This document shows positions 31,706 through 43,795 of a DNA stretch of 64,000 nucleotides, in pieces. The translations under genes and the position numbers were made by a program. The stretch is from Chlorops oryzae (lineage: Eukaryota > Arthropoda > Insecta > Diptera > Chloropidae), in the NCBI GenBank assembly GCA_020466095.1, contig CM035808.1, positions 51,273,004-51,337,003 on the forward strand, written 5' to 3'. A model generated the notes under the pieces. That model saw nothing but the letters and a program-made list of their open reading frames with translations, made no database searches and was not told the DNA's origin. Position 1 is the stretch's first letter. Every line of letters begins with the position of its first letter.

Positions 31706-33290
31706 TGGAAAGTGAGAATATCAGGAGGAAAAGATTGGTAAGAAACCAACAAAAATATTATAGAAAAACGTGAGGACCCAGAGTTTAGAGAAAAGAAGAA
31801 AAAGAGCCAAGCTGATATTAGACAACATCAAAAGGAAACTTTGAGTGAATCTGCAAGGAAAGAAAAGAGGGAAGCAGCCAAAGAAAGACAAAGCAAATGC
31901 AGAATGCGTAAAAAGTTGGCAGTTACAAAGCCAGAACACAGGCCAACTGATGTTTTCGAGCAGTCTCAAATCCTTTACATAGTGCCTCAGGCATACGAAA
32001 AGCTTTTCGTAAGTCCCTAAGAACTCTTCCAAAGCCACCAAGAAAAATGAAAGCTATTGTGTCAGGATTGGCTAAACATGTTGGACTACAATTGTCACAG
32101 GAGATGGAAAATATAGTGAAACTAAGAAATGACACTGAAACCGTAATAATCAATTTATTTTTCCGTCCTGCTATTGTGTACACAGCACGAGGACAAAATG
32201 ACAATTTGGGTAAAAGGGGAAAGAAAGCGGGTGCGAAAATATTTTTTAACATTGCATGTTAAGGAAGCACATTCATTATTTTTAGAAGAATATCCCGATA
32301 ATCCAATTGGATATTCCAAATTCAGTAGCCTACGTCCGCAGAATGTTTTGTTTCTTAAAAACACGCCACCTGCTTAGTGCAAGTGAATTTTGCATGAAAA
32401 TTTCTTTTTTATGTTGAGTGGACGTGCACTGCAATATAATCATCAATTTTGGGAGAAATTGTTATGTACACAGAAAAAATCGAAAAACTTCGAAACCGCG
32501 ACAAAGCGGTTAGAAATAAAACACAATGAAAGCTGCGCAGCCAAATTGTTGAATGCTATTAAAATTGCTCTTCCACAATTTTAAGAGCATGTTCGCATTA
32601 AGCGAATCCAGGCATCAGCATTCGAGAACGACAAAAAGAATAATTTGGTTCTTCAACTGGATTTTGCGATGAATTATGGGTGTGAGTGGCAAGGAGAGGT
32701 GCAGTCAGCTTTGTGGAGTCGGAGCTCTGTTACTTTGTTTACTGCAGCTTTGTTTGATGTACAAAATACAAATTGTTTTATTGTTGTTTCAGACACCAAT
32801 GATAAAAGTAAAAACACTGTTCAATGTATTTAACCAACCTCCTGAATGTCAAGCCAACAATAAATCTACATTAACAATTTGGAATTATGGCCCATCCAGC
32901 GAATTCAAGAACCGTTACATGGCATATTTACTATATGAACTACAGCTTAAATTTCAATAAAAGTTTTGTAATATAAGTTGGAAATATACTGCCACTTCTC
33001 ATGGTAAAGGAGTCGTGGATGGTATTGGTGGGTCAGCAAAATCACGAGTCCGAGCGAAGGTTATGGCCAGACGGGAAACAGTTCAAACAGCTTTAGATTT
33101 ACCGAGAGTAGCTTCCAAAGTAATGCCTAATGTCACAGTTACGGCAATAATGCTACATAAATCAATGAAGAGTCTAAAGCTTTAAACTGGCCAATAGCGC
33201 AGGAAGTCCAAGGAATACAAAGTATTCACGCAATTATTCCTGAAAATTCCGAACTGGATTTCCACAGGGATTGTGGCTGTAAATAATCTT
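31705..33290 (+). pseudogene. Unclassified DNA-transposon transposase relic
   Basis: A broken plus-strand series of frames that I recognise as a protein family widespread in arthropod repeats, though I cannot name its superfamily. In order: a basic N-terminus (NQQKYYRKT, DPEFREKKKKSQ); LPKPPRKMKAIVSGLAKHVG (about 32020-32080); YTARGQNDNLGKRGKK; RKRVRKYFLTLHVKEAHSLF with GYSKFSSLRPQNVLFL (32230-32360); C-x-C plus FHENFFF; LDFAMNYGCEWQGEVQSALW (about 32660-32720); IVVSDTNDKSK; IWNYGPSSEFKNRYMA (32880-32930); and ATSHGKGVVDGIGGSAKSRV (about 32995-33050). Stops and frameshifts make it non-functional. Confidence 0.55.
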
Positions 33291-33402
33291 CACTGACTTT
33301 AAACTATTTGCAAATAGATAACAACCGAATTTCAAAGAAACGAAGCTGTAAAATTGGTCTAAAATAAAACACTCGTATTATGATATCCTTTAAAATTATA
33401 TA

Positions 33403-34690
33403 TTAGGTGTAGTAAAAAGAAATCCATTATTTTTCCAATAGATGGCGTTATTTATCTGCATCTCGCGTTGTATAAGTCCGATCGTGTTCCGCTAGGGGGC
33501 ATTAGAAAGATGACAGTTCCTACTAAAAAAGCTTTTTTGACACTTTTTTGATTGATTGATTCAGTTTTGTTTGAGAGCTTGTCAAAGATGGACATCAGTA
33601 AAGAGAAAATTCGCTACATTTTACAGTTTTTCTTCGATAAGGGAGAAAACGCAAGCCAGGCGGCTGAAAATGTGAATAGCGTTTATGGACCTGATACTGT
33701 AACAGCCAATCATGCGCAATTTTGGTTTCGTCGATTCCGTTCCGGTAACTTCGATGTCAAGGATGCACCACGCACTGGAAGGCCAATTGTCGAAAATGTC
33801 GATAAAATCATGGAAATTATCGAGTCCGACCGTCATGTTAGCACTGTTTCGATTGCAAAAGAGCTAAAGATTGCACAAAAAACCGTTTGGAACCATTTGA
33901 ATAAGGCTGGATACACAAAGAAGCTCGATGTATGGGTGCCACACGAGTTAACGCAAAAAAACCTCATAGACCGAATTTCCATCTGCGAATCGCTGCTGAA
34001 CCGCAACAAAATCGACCCATTTCTGAAGCGGTTGGTGAATGGTGATGAAAAGTGGGTCACTTACGGAAACGTCAAGCGAAAACGGTCGTGGTCGAAACAC
34101 GGTGAACCGGCGGAAACGGTGGCCAAGCCAGGATTGACGGCCAGGAAGGTTTTGCTGTGTGTTTGGTGGGATTGGCAGGGAATTATCTACTATGAGCTGC
34201 TCCCATATGGCAAAACTCTTAACTCGGAACTCTACTGTCAACAATTGGACCGTCTGAAGGAAGCAATCGCCCATAAGCGGCCAGCTCTGGCCAATAGGAG
34301 AGGAATTGTGTTCCATTAGGACAACGCCAGGCCACACACATCGAAAGTGACTCGCCAGAAGCTCCGGGAGTTTGGTTGGGCGGTTCTTCTGCATCCACCT
34401 TATAGTCCGGACCTGGCACCAAGTGATTACCATCTGTTCCTGTCCATGGCGAACAATTTTGCTGGTGAAACATTCGCTTCAAGAGAGGCTTCTGAAATTC
34501 GACTGTCTCAATTTTTTGCTAATAGGAACGAGGGCTTCTATGAGAGAGGCATAATGAAATTACCTTTAAAATGGCAACAAGTTATCGAACAAAACGGCGC
34601 ATATTTGACCTAAATCGGGTCATTCTAACTATCTTAAATAAAGCCCTCAATTTAATGCAAAAATAATGGATTTCTTTTTACTACACCTAA
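33403..34690 (+). mobile_element. Full-length mariner element
   Basis: Terminal inverted repeats of about 32 bp starting TTAGGTGTAGTAAAAAGAAA, near-perfect, with TA on both sides (33401-33402, 34691-34692). 1,288 bp, the normal length of mariner. One transposase gene on the plus strand. Confidence 0.9.
33588..34613 (+). pseudogene. Mariner transposase with a single nonsense codon
   Basis: ATG at 33588 (MDISKEKIRYILQFFFD) to TAA at 34611-34613, 341 codons, one frame throughout. The N-terminal half has the two helix-turn-helix segments (GENASQAAENVNSVYG; TVSIAKELKIAQKTVWNHL) that bind the ends. Catalytic D,D34D: Asp153 in NGDEKW, Asp245 in DNARPH, Asp280 in APSDYHLF. Codon 244 is TAG (34317-34319) where Gln is usual in the family, directly before Asp245. 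This is the only inactivating change I can see by eye; other missense changes cannot be judged. Confidence 0.9.
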
Positions 34691-35756
34691 TATTATATGA
34701 AGATAATTTTCTTTAATTGTGTTTTATTGATTTACTACAGATGAAGAACTCACATAAACAAAAATAGCTTAAAATATTGCATTATTTTCGTTCTCTTTCA
34801 CATATATGATTTCCATGTCACAAACACGATAGCTGGTTTTAATTTTTTTAAAATCTACCTGCGCATGGGTGGGGGTGTTAAAAATATGTTTTTATTAATT
34901 TATTTCCGATTTGAAATCTTTGTACACAATTGTACAATTCAATTATTTTACCTCTGATGAATGCAACGTGTGGGAAAAAATTTTTATTTAAGTGCAATAG
35001 AATACTCATTTAAATAAAAAATAAAAATAAAAAAAATTGGTTTCAATATATTTTTGTCCGTTTTTGCCGCTGTCACAACGCAGCTAAATCCCACCAGCGG
35101 CGAAAAACCGGAAAAAATGAGGGTATCCCTTTAAGCCCAGCTGCTCGCCCTTTTTCCCGCCGGGCTTGTCTGGCAACATCGGTCAGGCTGAAAATTTAAT
35201 CGAAACGAACTGTCAAGTGAACCACACGTCCGCGTTTTTCTAACCGTTCCGCAACTGATTTAATCGTCTTTCCGTTAGCAAGCAAAGTTAACTTTTCGAT
35301 GAGTGAAAAGGTTCTTAGGGACCTTTTCGCATTTTCAAACTGAAATTACTCCTATTTCGGCCACTACAACCCGCCTATAAAGTTACCATGTATTCCAAAC
35401 GAATTTTGTTGCGCATCGTTTAAAAAAGAAATCAAGGCGATCCGACCATTAGTTAATTGAGGTTTATTAGGAGTTATTGAGGTTATATTGAAAATAGTAC
35501 GCGGACGTGTGAAAAGGTCCGTAGGGACCTTTTACTGAATTTTCATGCAATGACTAATGCATGTTCTTTGGGTATCATTATCCTTTTTTTATTACGTGAA
35601 CACATAATTAGTTTGTTCTTCTAATTCTGGATACGAAAGAGTATATAAGAAGTTGTAGTTTTGTAAACCAAATCAGTCCAAGTTTAGAAAGTGAACAGTG
35701 AATTCCTGTGTGATTTTGTATTACGAATAAAATAAAAAAAAAAAATATATATAAAT

Positions 35757-36716
35757 GGCAGATGCAAGAAATTTAGACATTGCTGAAATGGTTGTACGCA
35801 GGCTTTATGGATGAAGAAATGGATGAGGAAGTTGATGTTGCTGCACTTGGTAATGGAGCTTAGGATGATGATGACCGCACATACCAACCCGCTGAAGAGT
35901 CAGATGCCTAAACTGAGGGATACGTAGAGATAAATAAAGATATTGATGACGAGGATGATGAAGAGGAAGAAAATGAAACAAATTGTAAAGGCTGTGAGGT
36001 TATAGCTGCTTGGAATTTGGCGAATCCCACGAAGAAAACGGAGTGCAAGGGAGTGACTGTGAACGAGTTTGTCGCCTTTCTAGCTACCTTTTTGTATGCT
36101 GGACTCACAAGATGGAATAGCGACTTATCAACAGTTAAACTGCGGCAATCGATGATATTTGGCAAATGTTGCAGCATAACTTAGCAGCTGCTTACACTCC
36201 TCATGAAGAACTAACCGTCGATGAGCAGTTGTTTCCTTACAGAGGCCGCACCCGCTTCACGCATTACATTCCGTAAAAGCCGGCTAAGAATGGTCTAAAA
36301 GTATGGTGGTTATGTGACTTGAAGTCTTATTATCCCGTGAAGGGAATGATATATTCCGGCAAATTGCCTAGCCAAGAACGCGAAGTAAATCAAGGGCAGA
36401 ATGTGGTGCTTCAACTTGCGAAAAACTATTTGGATGCAGGCAGCAGGTGCTCATATGATCCTAAGAAAAATAAAGTTGTGAACGTGATGTCTACAATGCA
36501 ATGCACTTGCTGTGTCGACGAGCAAAGTGAGAAGCGGAAGCCGTTTGCCATTATGGACTTTAATTCCAACAAATGCGGCGTTGATACAATGGACCAGATG
36601 CTTAGCACGTACACATGCAAGCGATCAACGAAGCGCAGGCCACTGGCCATGTCCTATAATATGCTGGACGTCGCTGCATTGTCTGCTTTTACTATTTATA
36701 ATGATACAGAGCCGAT
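35757..36716 (+). pseudogene. piggyBac-family transposase relic
   Basis: Starts MADARNLDIAEMVV, then an acidic stretch (DDEDDEEEENE) broken by stops, then VNEFVAFLATFLYAGLTRWN, LTVDEQLFPYRGRTRF with the conserved DEQ, and LKVWWLCDLKSYYPVKGMIYSGKLP. It ends with PFAIMDFNSNKCGVDTMDQML (conserved Asp of the DDE set) and RRPLAMSYNMLDVAALSAF. Internal deletions remove parts of the core, and the C-terminal Cys-rich end is cut at 36716 by BEL sequence. Upstream, 34700-35750 has no gene; AAGGTCC..GGACCTT-type palindromes at ~35305 and ~35507 may belong to this element. Confidence 0.7.
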
Positions 36717-37930
36717 ATCCTGTTACTTCTCACTTAACACCTACCGCCCTCGCGCACATCCTCCGCCAGGGCGAGCGATTCACTGTGAGAGTGCTCCTGG
36801 ATCAGGGCTCTCAACGAACCTTTATAACGGAGCGCATGCAACTGCAGCTCAAACTGCCCACCCACGCCAAAATTTGCACCGTGTCCGGCATAGGCGGGCA
36901 GTCGTTACAAACGGCGAAAAAGGAATGCGTGCTCACTTTGGCATCCCCGCGTTCCGAACTCCAAGAAGACGAGGCGGCCGTCGTACTGCCAAAATAACAA
37001 AATTGGCTTCCGTCATCACAATAACGATATGTAGACTCCACAGAACTAGCTTCTCTTGAGTTGGCCGATTCATGGATCCGGGGGGCATCGACATGGTCGA
37101 TGGATCCGATCTTCTCCCGCAAATCACGCTGTCGGGACTTTGGGTCAACGTCGGCAGTCTGCTGGCTAGTGGCAGTCTAGTGGCCCTATATCTGGCGAGT
37201 CGGCGCATTTGTTCGCCACACGCACTACCATCACGGAGTCGATGGAGTCGCTTTATGATCTTCTCAAGAGCTTTTGGAAACAAGAAGAGATACCTCAGGA
37301 TCTTCCGGCTTCTCCCGAGGACCAATACTGTGACGAGTTGTACTCCCAAACTACCGTTCGCAACGGCGATGGTAGATATGTCGTTCGATTGCCTTTTCAA
37401 CTTTCTTTGCAGCTTGGTGCATCCCGATCATTGGCACTCAGGCAATATACGTGTTTGGAAAAGAAACTACAATGACAGCCGGCGATGCATGAAACTTACA
37501 ATGAAACTACGAGAAAACATAACTAGTGGTCATATGGAACCGGCCACGCCCCCTTTTAAAATCTCCCAAAACGGAACTTACTCTTCGTTTCACCTGCCTC
37601 ATCCAAGGTGAGAGCGGTCTTCAATGCATCCCAGAAACCACCTCAAAGTCATCACTGCTGCACGTTGGCTCAGTTCTACAAGCCGATTTGGTTATCTTGT
37701 TGCTCAATTGGCGCACTAATCGATTTATTTTCAACGGCGCAATTAAGAAAATGTACCGCCAAATTTTGGTCCACAAAGCGGATCGCGCATTTCAACGAAT
37801 TTTATTCCGAGATTATCCTACCGCACCAGTCAAGGATTTCGAGCTGACGACGGCCACCTTCGGAGTGTATTGTGCACTATATTTGGCCATCCGAACCCTC
37901 CACCAGTTAGCTGACAACACTGGCGATGCG
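36717..37930 (+). pseudogene. BEL/Pao protease-RT relic
   Basis: Plus strand. The aspartic protease motif VRVLLDQGSQRTFI (about 36795-36835) and SGIGGQSLQTAK are followed after several frameshifts by the RT (LQADLVILLLNWRTNRFIFNG, KMYRQILVH, FQRILFRD, FELTTATFGVYCALYLAIRTLHQLA to ~37910). 5'-truncated at the protease against piggyBac sequence and cut at ~37930 by gypsy gag. Many stops. Confidence 0.75.
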
Positions 37931-38476
37931 GCTCCCCTGAGAATTGAGAGTTTACTAGATGAGGCGGAAATAGTAGTCCGAGATGCCTTGGGGGACATGG
38001 GGATGATGAAGTTCTTGAGGAAATTGGCAGTTAAGGCATTCGTGAAAGGAATGAGCGACCAATCTCTCCGGCACGTTTTCATTGGCCATGAAGAGGACTC
38101 AATAGGTCAGTTAGTGAGCTTGGTACAAAGGTCAACGATTCTTTTAGGAGAAAACGGGGCTAACACGAACTATACAGCTAGCGATAACTATACAGCTAAC
38201 ACGAACTATACAGCGCACAAATTAGAGACTTTGGGAGAAAGAGGACCCTATGGCGTAGGACACAGCAGGACGATGGGGTCTATTCCGAAAGGAGATCTAA
38301 TTGTAAATAACCCGGAACGTCCTTCAATGCCGTGCAGCTTTTGCAAAAAATCAGGGCATTTTTATGTAAACTGCGAGGTGCGGCTAAACACTCCGTACTG
38401 CCGACAATGCAAGACATACGGACACGAAGAAACAAACGATTGTCACCACCAGAAAAAACCAAGGGGCCGAATATGA
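37526..38476 (+). CDS. Chimeric ORF: BEL/Pao RT fused to gypsy gag
   Basis: 316-residue open frame. Up to about residue 135 it is BEL/Pao RT; from 37931 it is a gypsy gag (LLDEAEIVVRDALG, LRKLAVKAFVKGMSD) with NYTA repeats and two knuckles, CSFCKKSGHFYVNC and CRQCKTYGHEETNDC. The join is a deletion or insertion breakpoint that happens to keep frame. The gag part begins the gypsy element that runs to about 42210; its 5' LTR and gag start are missing. I infer no role for the fusion. Confidence 0.7.
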   Translation: MVIWNRPRPLLKSPKTELTLRFTCLIQGESGLQCIPETTSKSSLLHVGSVLQADLVILLLNWRTNRFIFNGAIKKMYRQILVHKADRAFQRILFRDYPTAPVKDFELTTATFGVYCALYLAIRTLHQLADNTGDAAPLRIESLLDEAEIVVRDALGDMGMMKFLRKLAVKAFVKGMSDQSLRHVFIGHEEDSIGQLVSLVQRSTILLGENGANTNYTASDNYTANTNYTAHKLETLGERGPYGVGHSRTMGSIPKGDLIVNNPERPSMPCSFCKKSGHFYVNCEVRLNTPYCRQCKTYGHEETNDCHHQKKPRGRI

Positions 38477-38544
38477 CCCCTTCGCCTTGAACGTTCTGCA
38501 AAAGGGGGGCGGGGCGGCATACAGCAGACAAATGTTTCGATAGA

Positions 38545-38760
38545 ATGAAAACGTTGTTTTGTGAGCGTTGCCAGACACCCGGACACGAGCAGGATCGATT
38601 TTGTCGTGGACAAGCAGGGGGACAGAGGGCGTCGCCGCGGCCTAGCGACCAACGCAACGTGTGTTTGAGGTGCAATCAGCCAGGACACTGGGCTAGGGTG
38701 TGTCCCTTAGGTAATGCGACCCAACCGGGAAACGCGAGAAGGCCCAGCTTCAACCAATAA
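38545..38760 (+). pseudogene. Gypsy gag C-terminal part, zinc knuckles
   Basis: Two more CCHC knuckles, CERCQTPGHEQDRFC and CLRCNQPGHWARVC, then an Asn/Pro/Arg-rich end. It lies just after the previous gag frame and was probably continuous with it before a frameshift near 38480-38540. Confidence 0.65.
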
Positions 38761-38796
38761 GCTGGGGTACCCGAAACCTGGGAGAAACAGGAAATT

Positions 38797-39623
38797 TTGA
38801 TACCACAAAAGGGGAAAAAACAGAAAAGAGTTAGATTTAGAGAAGACGTAGAAGTGAATATCGTAAGCCGGTACATAGCAGGAGGGGGGAGATTACGATT
38901 ACGGGGAAAAATGGTTGGAGTGCCAACGGCCTATGCAGAAAAGGTTCGAAAGAGAGAGAGAGAGTCGGAGGAGAAAGTAGTAGTGAGGGGACATATAGCG
39001 GCAGTAGGAGCAGTTGGAGAGCCAACCGTTGGGGAGGATATTTTTATTAGGGTACCCTGTGAGCAGGCAGTTAATGGGGAAATACTGCTGTTAGTGGACA
39101 CAGGCGCAGTTACTAGCCTAGTAAAACGAGGGGCCTTGCATCAGGAAATAGAATTAGATTCAAGTGTGAGAAAATGGCTCACCGGAGCATTTGGTGGAGG
39201 GGTGACCACGGAAGGGAGAGTACGTGTACAACACTCGGAGTCTAGTTTAGGGTTTAATTTGCACGTAGTGAGTATAGATGAATGTTTACCCGCAGACGGA
39301 CTGCTGGGAAGGGATATTTTATGGCTGGGGCCACCATAGACACTCAACGGGAGATCCTTGTTTTAGATTCAGAGGGGGACGAAATAACCTTTAAATTTAC
39401 TAATAGGCGCAGTGGAAACAGAATAGGAATAGAAGAGCAAACAAAAATGCCAGCTAGGACCACGGGGGTGATAAAGGTACGCGTAGCCTCCCCCGACGGT
39501 GAAATTGTAATACAAAAGAAGGAGCTAGAGAAAAATGTGTTTTTGGGAGAAGTACTCACTACTGTTAGCAACGGAGTAGCGTATGCACCAATTTTGCACG
39601 CGCAGGATACAGCAGTAAGATAA
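38797..39623 (+). pseudogene. Gypsy protease region
   Basis: Frame 38797-39339 has VRFREDVEVN, then the aspartic protease motif LLVDTGAVTSLV (about 39090-39120) and DGLLGRDIL (about 39296-39322). A one-base shift near 39325 moves the sequence to the frame ending at 39623 (IDTQREILVLDSEGDEITF, ARTTGVIKVRV). Order gag-protease-RT is as in gypsy. Confidence 0.7.
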
Positions 39624-39631
39624 ACGAAATT

Positions 39632-41073
39632 ATGCGCGCACTGCGAATAGATCCCAACCTGACCGAAGAGGAACGGCGTTCTATAGAGAATGTTGTAAAA
39701 GGGTTAAGTGACGTTTTCCAAATAGAAGGGGAGGCCCTCACTTATACGGACGTACTAACGCACGATATCCCTATCGGGCCAGGGGTGGCCCCCATTAACA
39801 GACGACAATACCGGTTTCCCGGTGCCCACTGGGAGGAAATTAATAGGCAGGTTCAGGACTTATTAGACCAGGACATAATAGTGCCCAGCACCTCGTCTTG
39901 GAACTCTCCAATCATTCTGGTACCCAAGAAATCGGCGGATAGCACCGTAAAGAAATGGAGATTAGTCGTTGATTTCAGGCAATTAAACGAGGTTACCTTG
40001 AAAACGGTGTTCCCCATATCAAGGATTGACGAAATTTTAGACCAATTAGGACGAATAAGGTATTTTTCTGCCCTCGATCTGGCCAGCGGTTACCACCAAG
40101 TCTTGGTGGACGACAGATATAGGGAGAAAACCGCGTTCAGCACGGGACATTACGAGTTTAAACTTAAGCGTATGCCGTTGGCCTTACAAGGGCCCCAGCA
40201 ATCTTTCCACGAATTATGAATACTGTGTTAACGGGATTACAGGGAATCGATTGCTTTGTATATTTAGACGACATCGTCGTTTATGGAAGAAATCCAGCTC
40301 AGCATGAGGAGAGACTGTCGCGGGTTCTGCAGGCCTTGCGGGTCAGCCCTATGAAACTGAAAACAGAGAAATGCCATTTCCTACGTAAAGAGGTAGTCTA
40401 TTTGGGCCATCATTGCTCGGAAAAGGGGGTGTCGCCAGGTCCAGGTAGGGCCGAGTGCGTCAAAAACATGCCAGCTCCCCGCAATGTAAAAGAGCTCCAG
40501 GGGGTCCTCGGCCTTACAAACTACTATCGAAAATTCATTCCCAATGCTGCCCGACTTATGCTGCCAATGACGAAACTTCTGCGGAAGGGTGCGAAATTTA
40601 AGTGGACGGCGGAGTGCCAGACCGCACTGGATTGCCTAAAAGAGGCCATAATTAATCCACCGGTACTCCGCTACGTCGACTTCTCTATGCCAATTCGTCT
40701 ACCGACAGAAGCCAGTGGTGGCGCGTTAGGGGCAGTATTGTCTCAGGAGGAAGGGGAGGAAGAATTTCCTCTATACTCCTATTTATTGATTAGAAATTTT
40801 ACAGTGGTGACGGACCACAAGCCCCTAAAGGGGATAGCGAACTTAAAAGACCAAACTTCCCGTTTAGCTAGGTTCCGCCACAAACTTTCTGATTTTGATT
40901 TCAAAATAGTTGACAAACCTGGAAAAGAGAACTTAAACGCTGACGCGTTGAGTAGAATTCCCCAGGATTTGGGTGAAACGACTGTTAACGTAATAACCAG
41001 GGCTCAGGCAAGGGACGTCCAAACTAAGGAGTCAGAGACTGGGGCCCATTCAGGTGGGGAAAGAGCTCCCTAA
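39632..41073 (+). pseudogene. Gypsy reverse transcriptase / RNase H relic
   Basis: RT fingers and palm at 39632-40219 (WNSPIILVPKK, WRLVVDFRQLNEVTLK, YFSALDLASGYHQV), a frameshift near 40195, then 40216-41073 with YLDDIVVYG (catalytic DD), YLGHHCSEKGV, GLTNYYRKFI and the RNase H start (LPTEASGGALGAVLSQ). The middle of RNase H is deleted near 40785, leading straight to FTVVTDHKPL and ADALSRI. Inactive by frameshift and deletion. Confidence 0.85.
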
Positions 41074-41099
41074 AGAGTCCGTTAAGGAGGGTAGAGAAA

Positions 41100-42210
41100 A
41101 GTCAGGACCAATTGTCCAAAGTCAGGTCCAATTCCTGAAAGATTAGGATCAGATTAAAGAAATCCTCTACAAATTTCACGACTCACCTCTAGGAGGGCAC
41201 AGGGGTGTCACTAGCACCACTCGTCGAATAAAGCGACAATTCAGTTGGCCAAAAATGCGGGGCGAGATCAGCGAGTACATTGCATCGTGTGCACAGTGTC
41301 AGAAAAATAAGGCAGGGAGAATAAATAGGGCCCCCATGCAGATTACTGACACGGCTTCACGTCCGTTTGAAAAGGTATACATGGACATAGTGGGTCCATT
41401 ACTAGTCACTTGCAGTGGTAACAAGTACATTTTAACATTGCAAGACGATGCGTCAAAATACATGACCTGCATACATCTGGTGGACACAGAAGCGTCCACT
41501 ATAGCGCAGATTTTCTTTTCGGAAATTATAGCCCGATATGGGATTCCGTTAAAATTGGTCACTGATAATGGCACAAATTTCGTGTCAAAGTTATTCAAAA
41601 ACGTGTGTAAAATACTTGGTATTAAAAAGCTTCACACAAGTCCGTATCACCCGCAGGCAAACGGGGCGCTAGAAAGAAGCCACCGGCCTCTCGCAGAGTA
41701 CCTGCGAAATTTCGCTAAAGAAGACGGTACAAATTGGGACCAATAGTTGGGTCACGCGATGTACGTGCATAACCACACCCCACATGCCGCCACAAAGCAA
41801 ACGCCAACACAAAATTTGTCGATCCAATGTATAAGACAGAGACAGACTTCCCGTCACTCATGAAGTACCAAATTCAGAGGTCACATGAGCTAGCGAGGGA
41901 AGCCCTAGACGAAGCAAAGGTGCGATCGAAGAAACACTACGATAAGAAAGTACGACAGAACACGTACAAGACGGGGGAACATATTTTAATTAAGAATCAT
42001 GTGCGGAAAAACAAGCTATCCCCATTATGGGATGGCCCTTTTGTAATCACCGAAATAACCGGCCCGGTTAACGTAACTGTACGAATCCGGGGTCGCAACA
42101 AAACTTACCACGTAAATTCGGTGAAAAAATTTGTCGTGAGGTCACGAAACTTTAAAGGGAGCGCAGACGCCTCTGTCTCTAAAAAGCAATATTCAAATGT
42201 CTCAAAATAA
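41100..42210 (+). pseudogene. Gypsy integrase relic
   Basis: The zinc region begins near 41160 (ILYKFHDSPLGGHRGV, then CAQCQKNK). The core at 41255-41746 has the D,D,E set: YMDIVGPL, LVTDNGTNF and SPYHPQANGALERSH. A stop at 41744 and a gap precede the C-terminal part 41827-42210 (ARSKKHYDKKV region, LSPLWDGPFVITEI, YHVNSVKKFV). No envelope gene follows. 42211-42690 has no gene and may hold the 3' LTR, but I cannot fix its ends. Confidence 0.8.
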
Positions 42211-42690
42211 AAACATTAAAAAAAATTTTTCTCGTTTTCATTCCATTCATAAAATATGCCAGACTGCGCGGTTAGGCCACATGGTCTAGCACAACCCATT
42301 CTTTATATAAATAAAAAGTAGCTATAAAAGGTAAATGTATTATATTATACTTATATAAAAGAAGCGAGTCGATAGAAAGTGGCGAGAAAAGCCATTCTTC
42401 TTTTTAAAAGTGTTAAAGATCAAAATTTTATTTATTTGTCGAGTGAGTATACTGACGCACTCCCTTTGCCAAAATGAAGAACCAAAAAAAGGGCCAAAAC
42501 TAACAAAATTATTATTGATTTTATTATTAACATTTATTTTCTTTTCATTTTATTGCCAACTCTAGCAATTGCGTTAAGCATAAGCATGACCTACCACAAC
42601 ATTCGGAGCGAACGAAATCACGGAACAATTCAAGTTCATAGTCAACGAATGTTCTGATGATTAAACAAAATATCGATTGTTTGGTTTTGT

Positions 42691-42691
<1 letters not shown>

Positions 42692-42721
<30 letters not shown>

Positions 42722-42723
42722 GT

Positions 42724-42756
<33 letters not shown>

Positions 42757-42781
42757 CTTTTCTTTTCTTTTTTTTTCTTTT
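42692..42781. repeat. Pentanucleotide microsatellite (TTTTG)n to (TTTTC)n
   Basis: About twelve TTTTG units then TTTTC units. 42790-43285 beyond it holds no recognisable gene. Confidence 0.9.
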
Positions 42782-43286
42782 CAGAAGGGCTTTTTCAGCA
42801 AAGAGAGGCCAGTTCGAATTTTAAATTAAATTTAAAAAAAAAATATGCAAAACCAGCGGCAATGAATATCCATTCATTGTTGATGGTGAATAAATTGACA
42901 AGAATTGTCTTATTTAGACAACGTATTAACAAACATTTTCATTCAGAAAATGTCCAAGTTAATACAACTGTATCAAAAACGGTTAAGCTCCTGATCAGAA
43001 ATAGAAGAGCGAACGGCATACAGTCTTAAATAAGCGGCGATCGCGTCCTTCCTCTTACTATACAATAAGAGAAAGGAATGCAAAGATCGCAGCCACAAAT
43101 TCCGGAATCCGTCTTCCACACATATAGCTACACAAATCACAAAGATACACAAGATACACACATGTTACACCGCACGACACTTTCTTTGATTTTTTTTTTA
43201 ACCCGACCGTTCAGCGTTGCCACGAGTATATTTATTTTACAATGCTTACAAATTATGTTGTTTTGAAACCATAAAATGGAAACGTA

Positions 43287-43795
43287 AACGTAAAATTATA
43301 TATATAATATAAATATATATATATATAAATATATATAATATATATTATATATTTAAATATATATATATATATTTATATAAATAAATATATAAAAAAATTT
43401 TTTTTTTTTTAAAAAAATTTTAATTTTAAAAATATTTATTTTATTTAAAATTATTTTTTAAAAAATAAAATAAAAAAAAATTATATATAAATATAATAAA
43501 TTTTTAAAAATATATATAATAATATATATATATATATATATATAATTTATATAAATAATTAAATATATTTAAAATTTAAAAAATTAAATAAATAAATAAA
43601 ATAATTAATTTAAAATATATATATATTTTTAAAAAAAATATAATAAATATATATAAAATATAAATAATTTTAAATATATATATAATAAAATTTTTAAAAT
43701 ATATTAATATTTAAATATATATAATTATTATATATATTTTTTTATATATATTAATATATATTTTTAAAAATAAAATTATATATATTACCATTTAA
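43287..43795. repeat. ~500-bp A/T-only low-complexity block
   Basis: Almost pure A and T, with TATATA, AAATTTTT and AATAAATA patterns. It abuts the left end of the long-TIR transposon and seems to replace its outermost ~55 bp. Such sequence is prone to assembly error. Confidence 0.85.

Noticed and set aside
42700..43029. 109-codon frame starting with FCFVLFCFV repeats
   Set aside because: The first third is a microsatellite translation and the rest has no recognisable motif.
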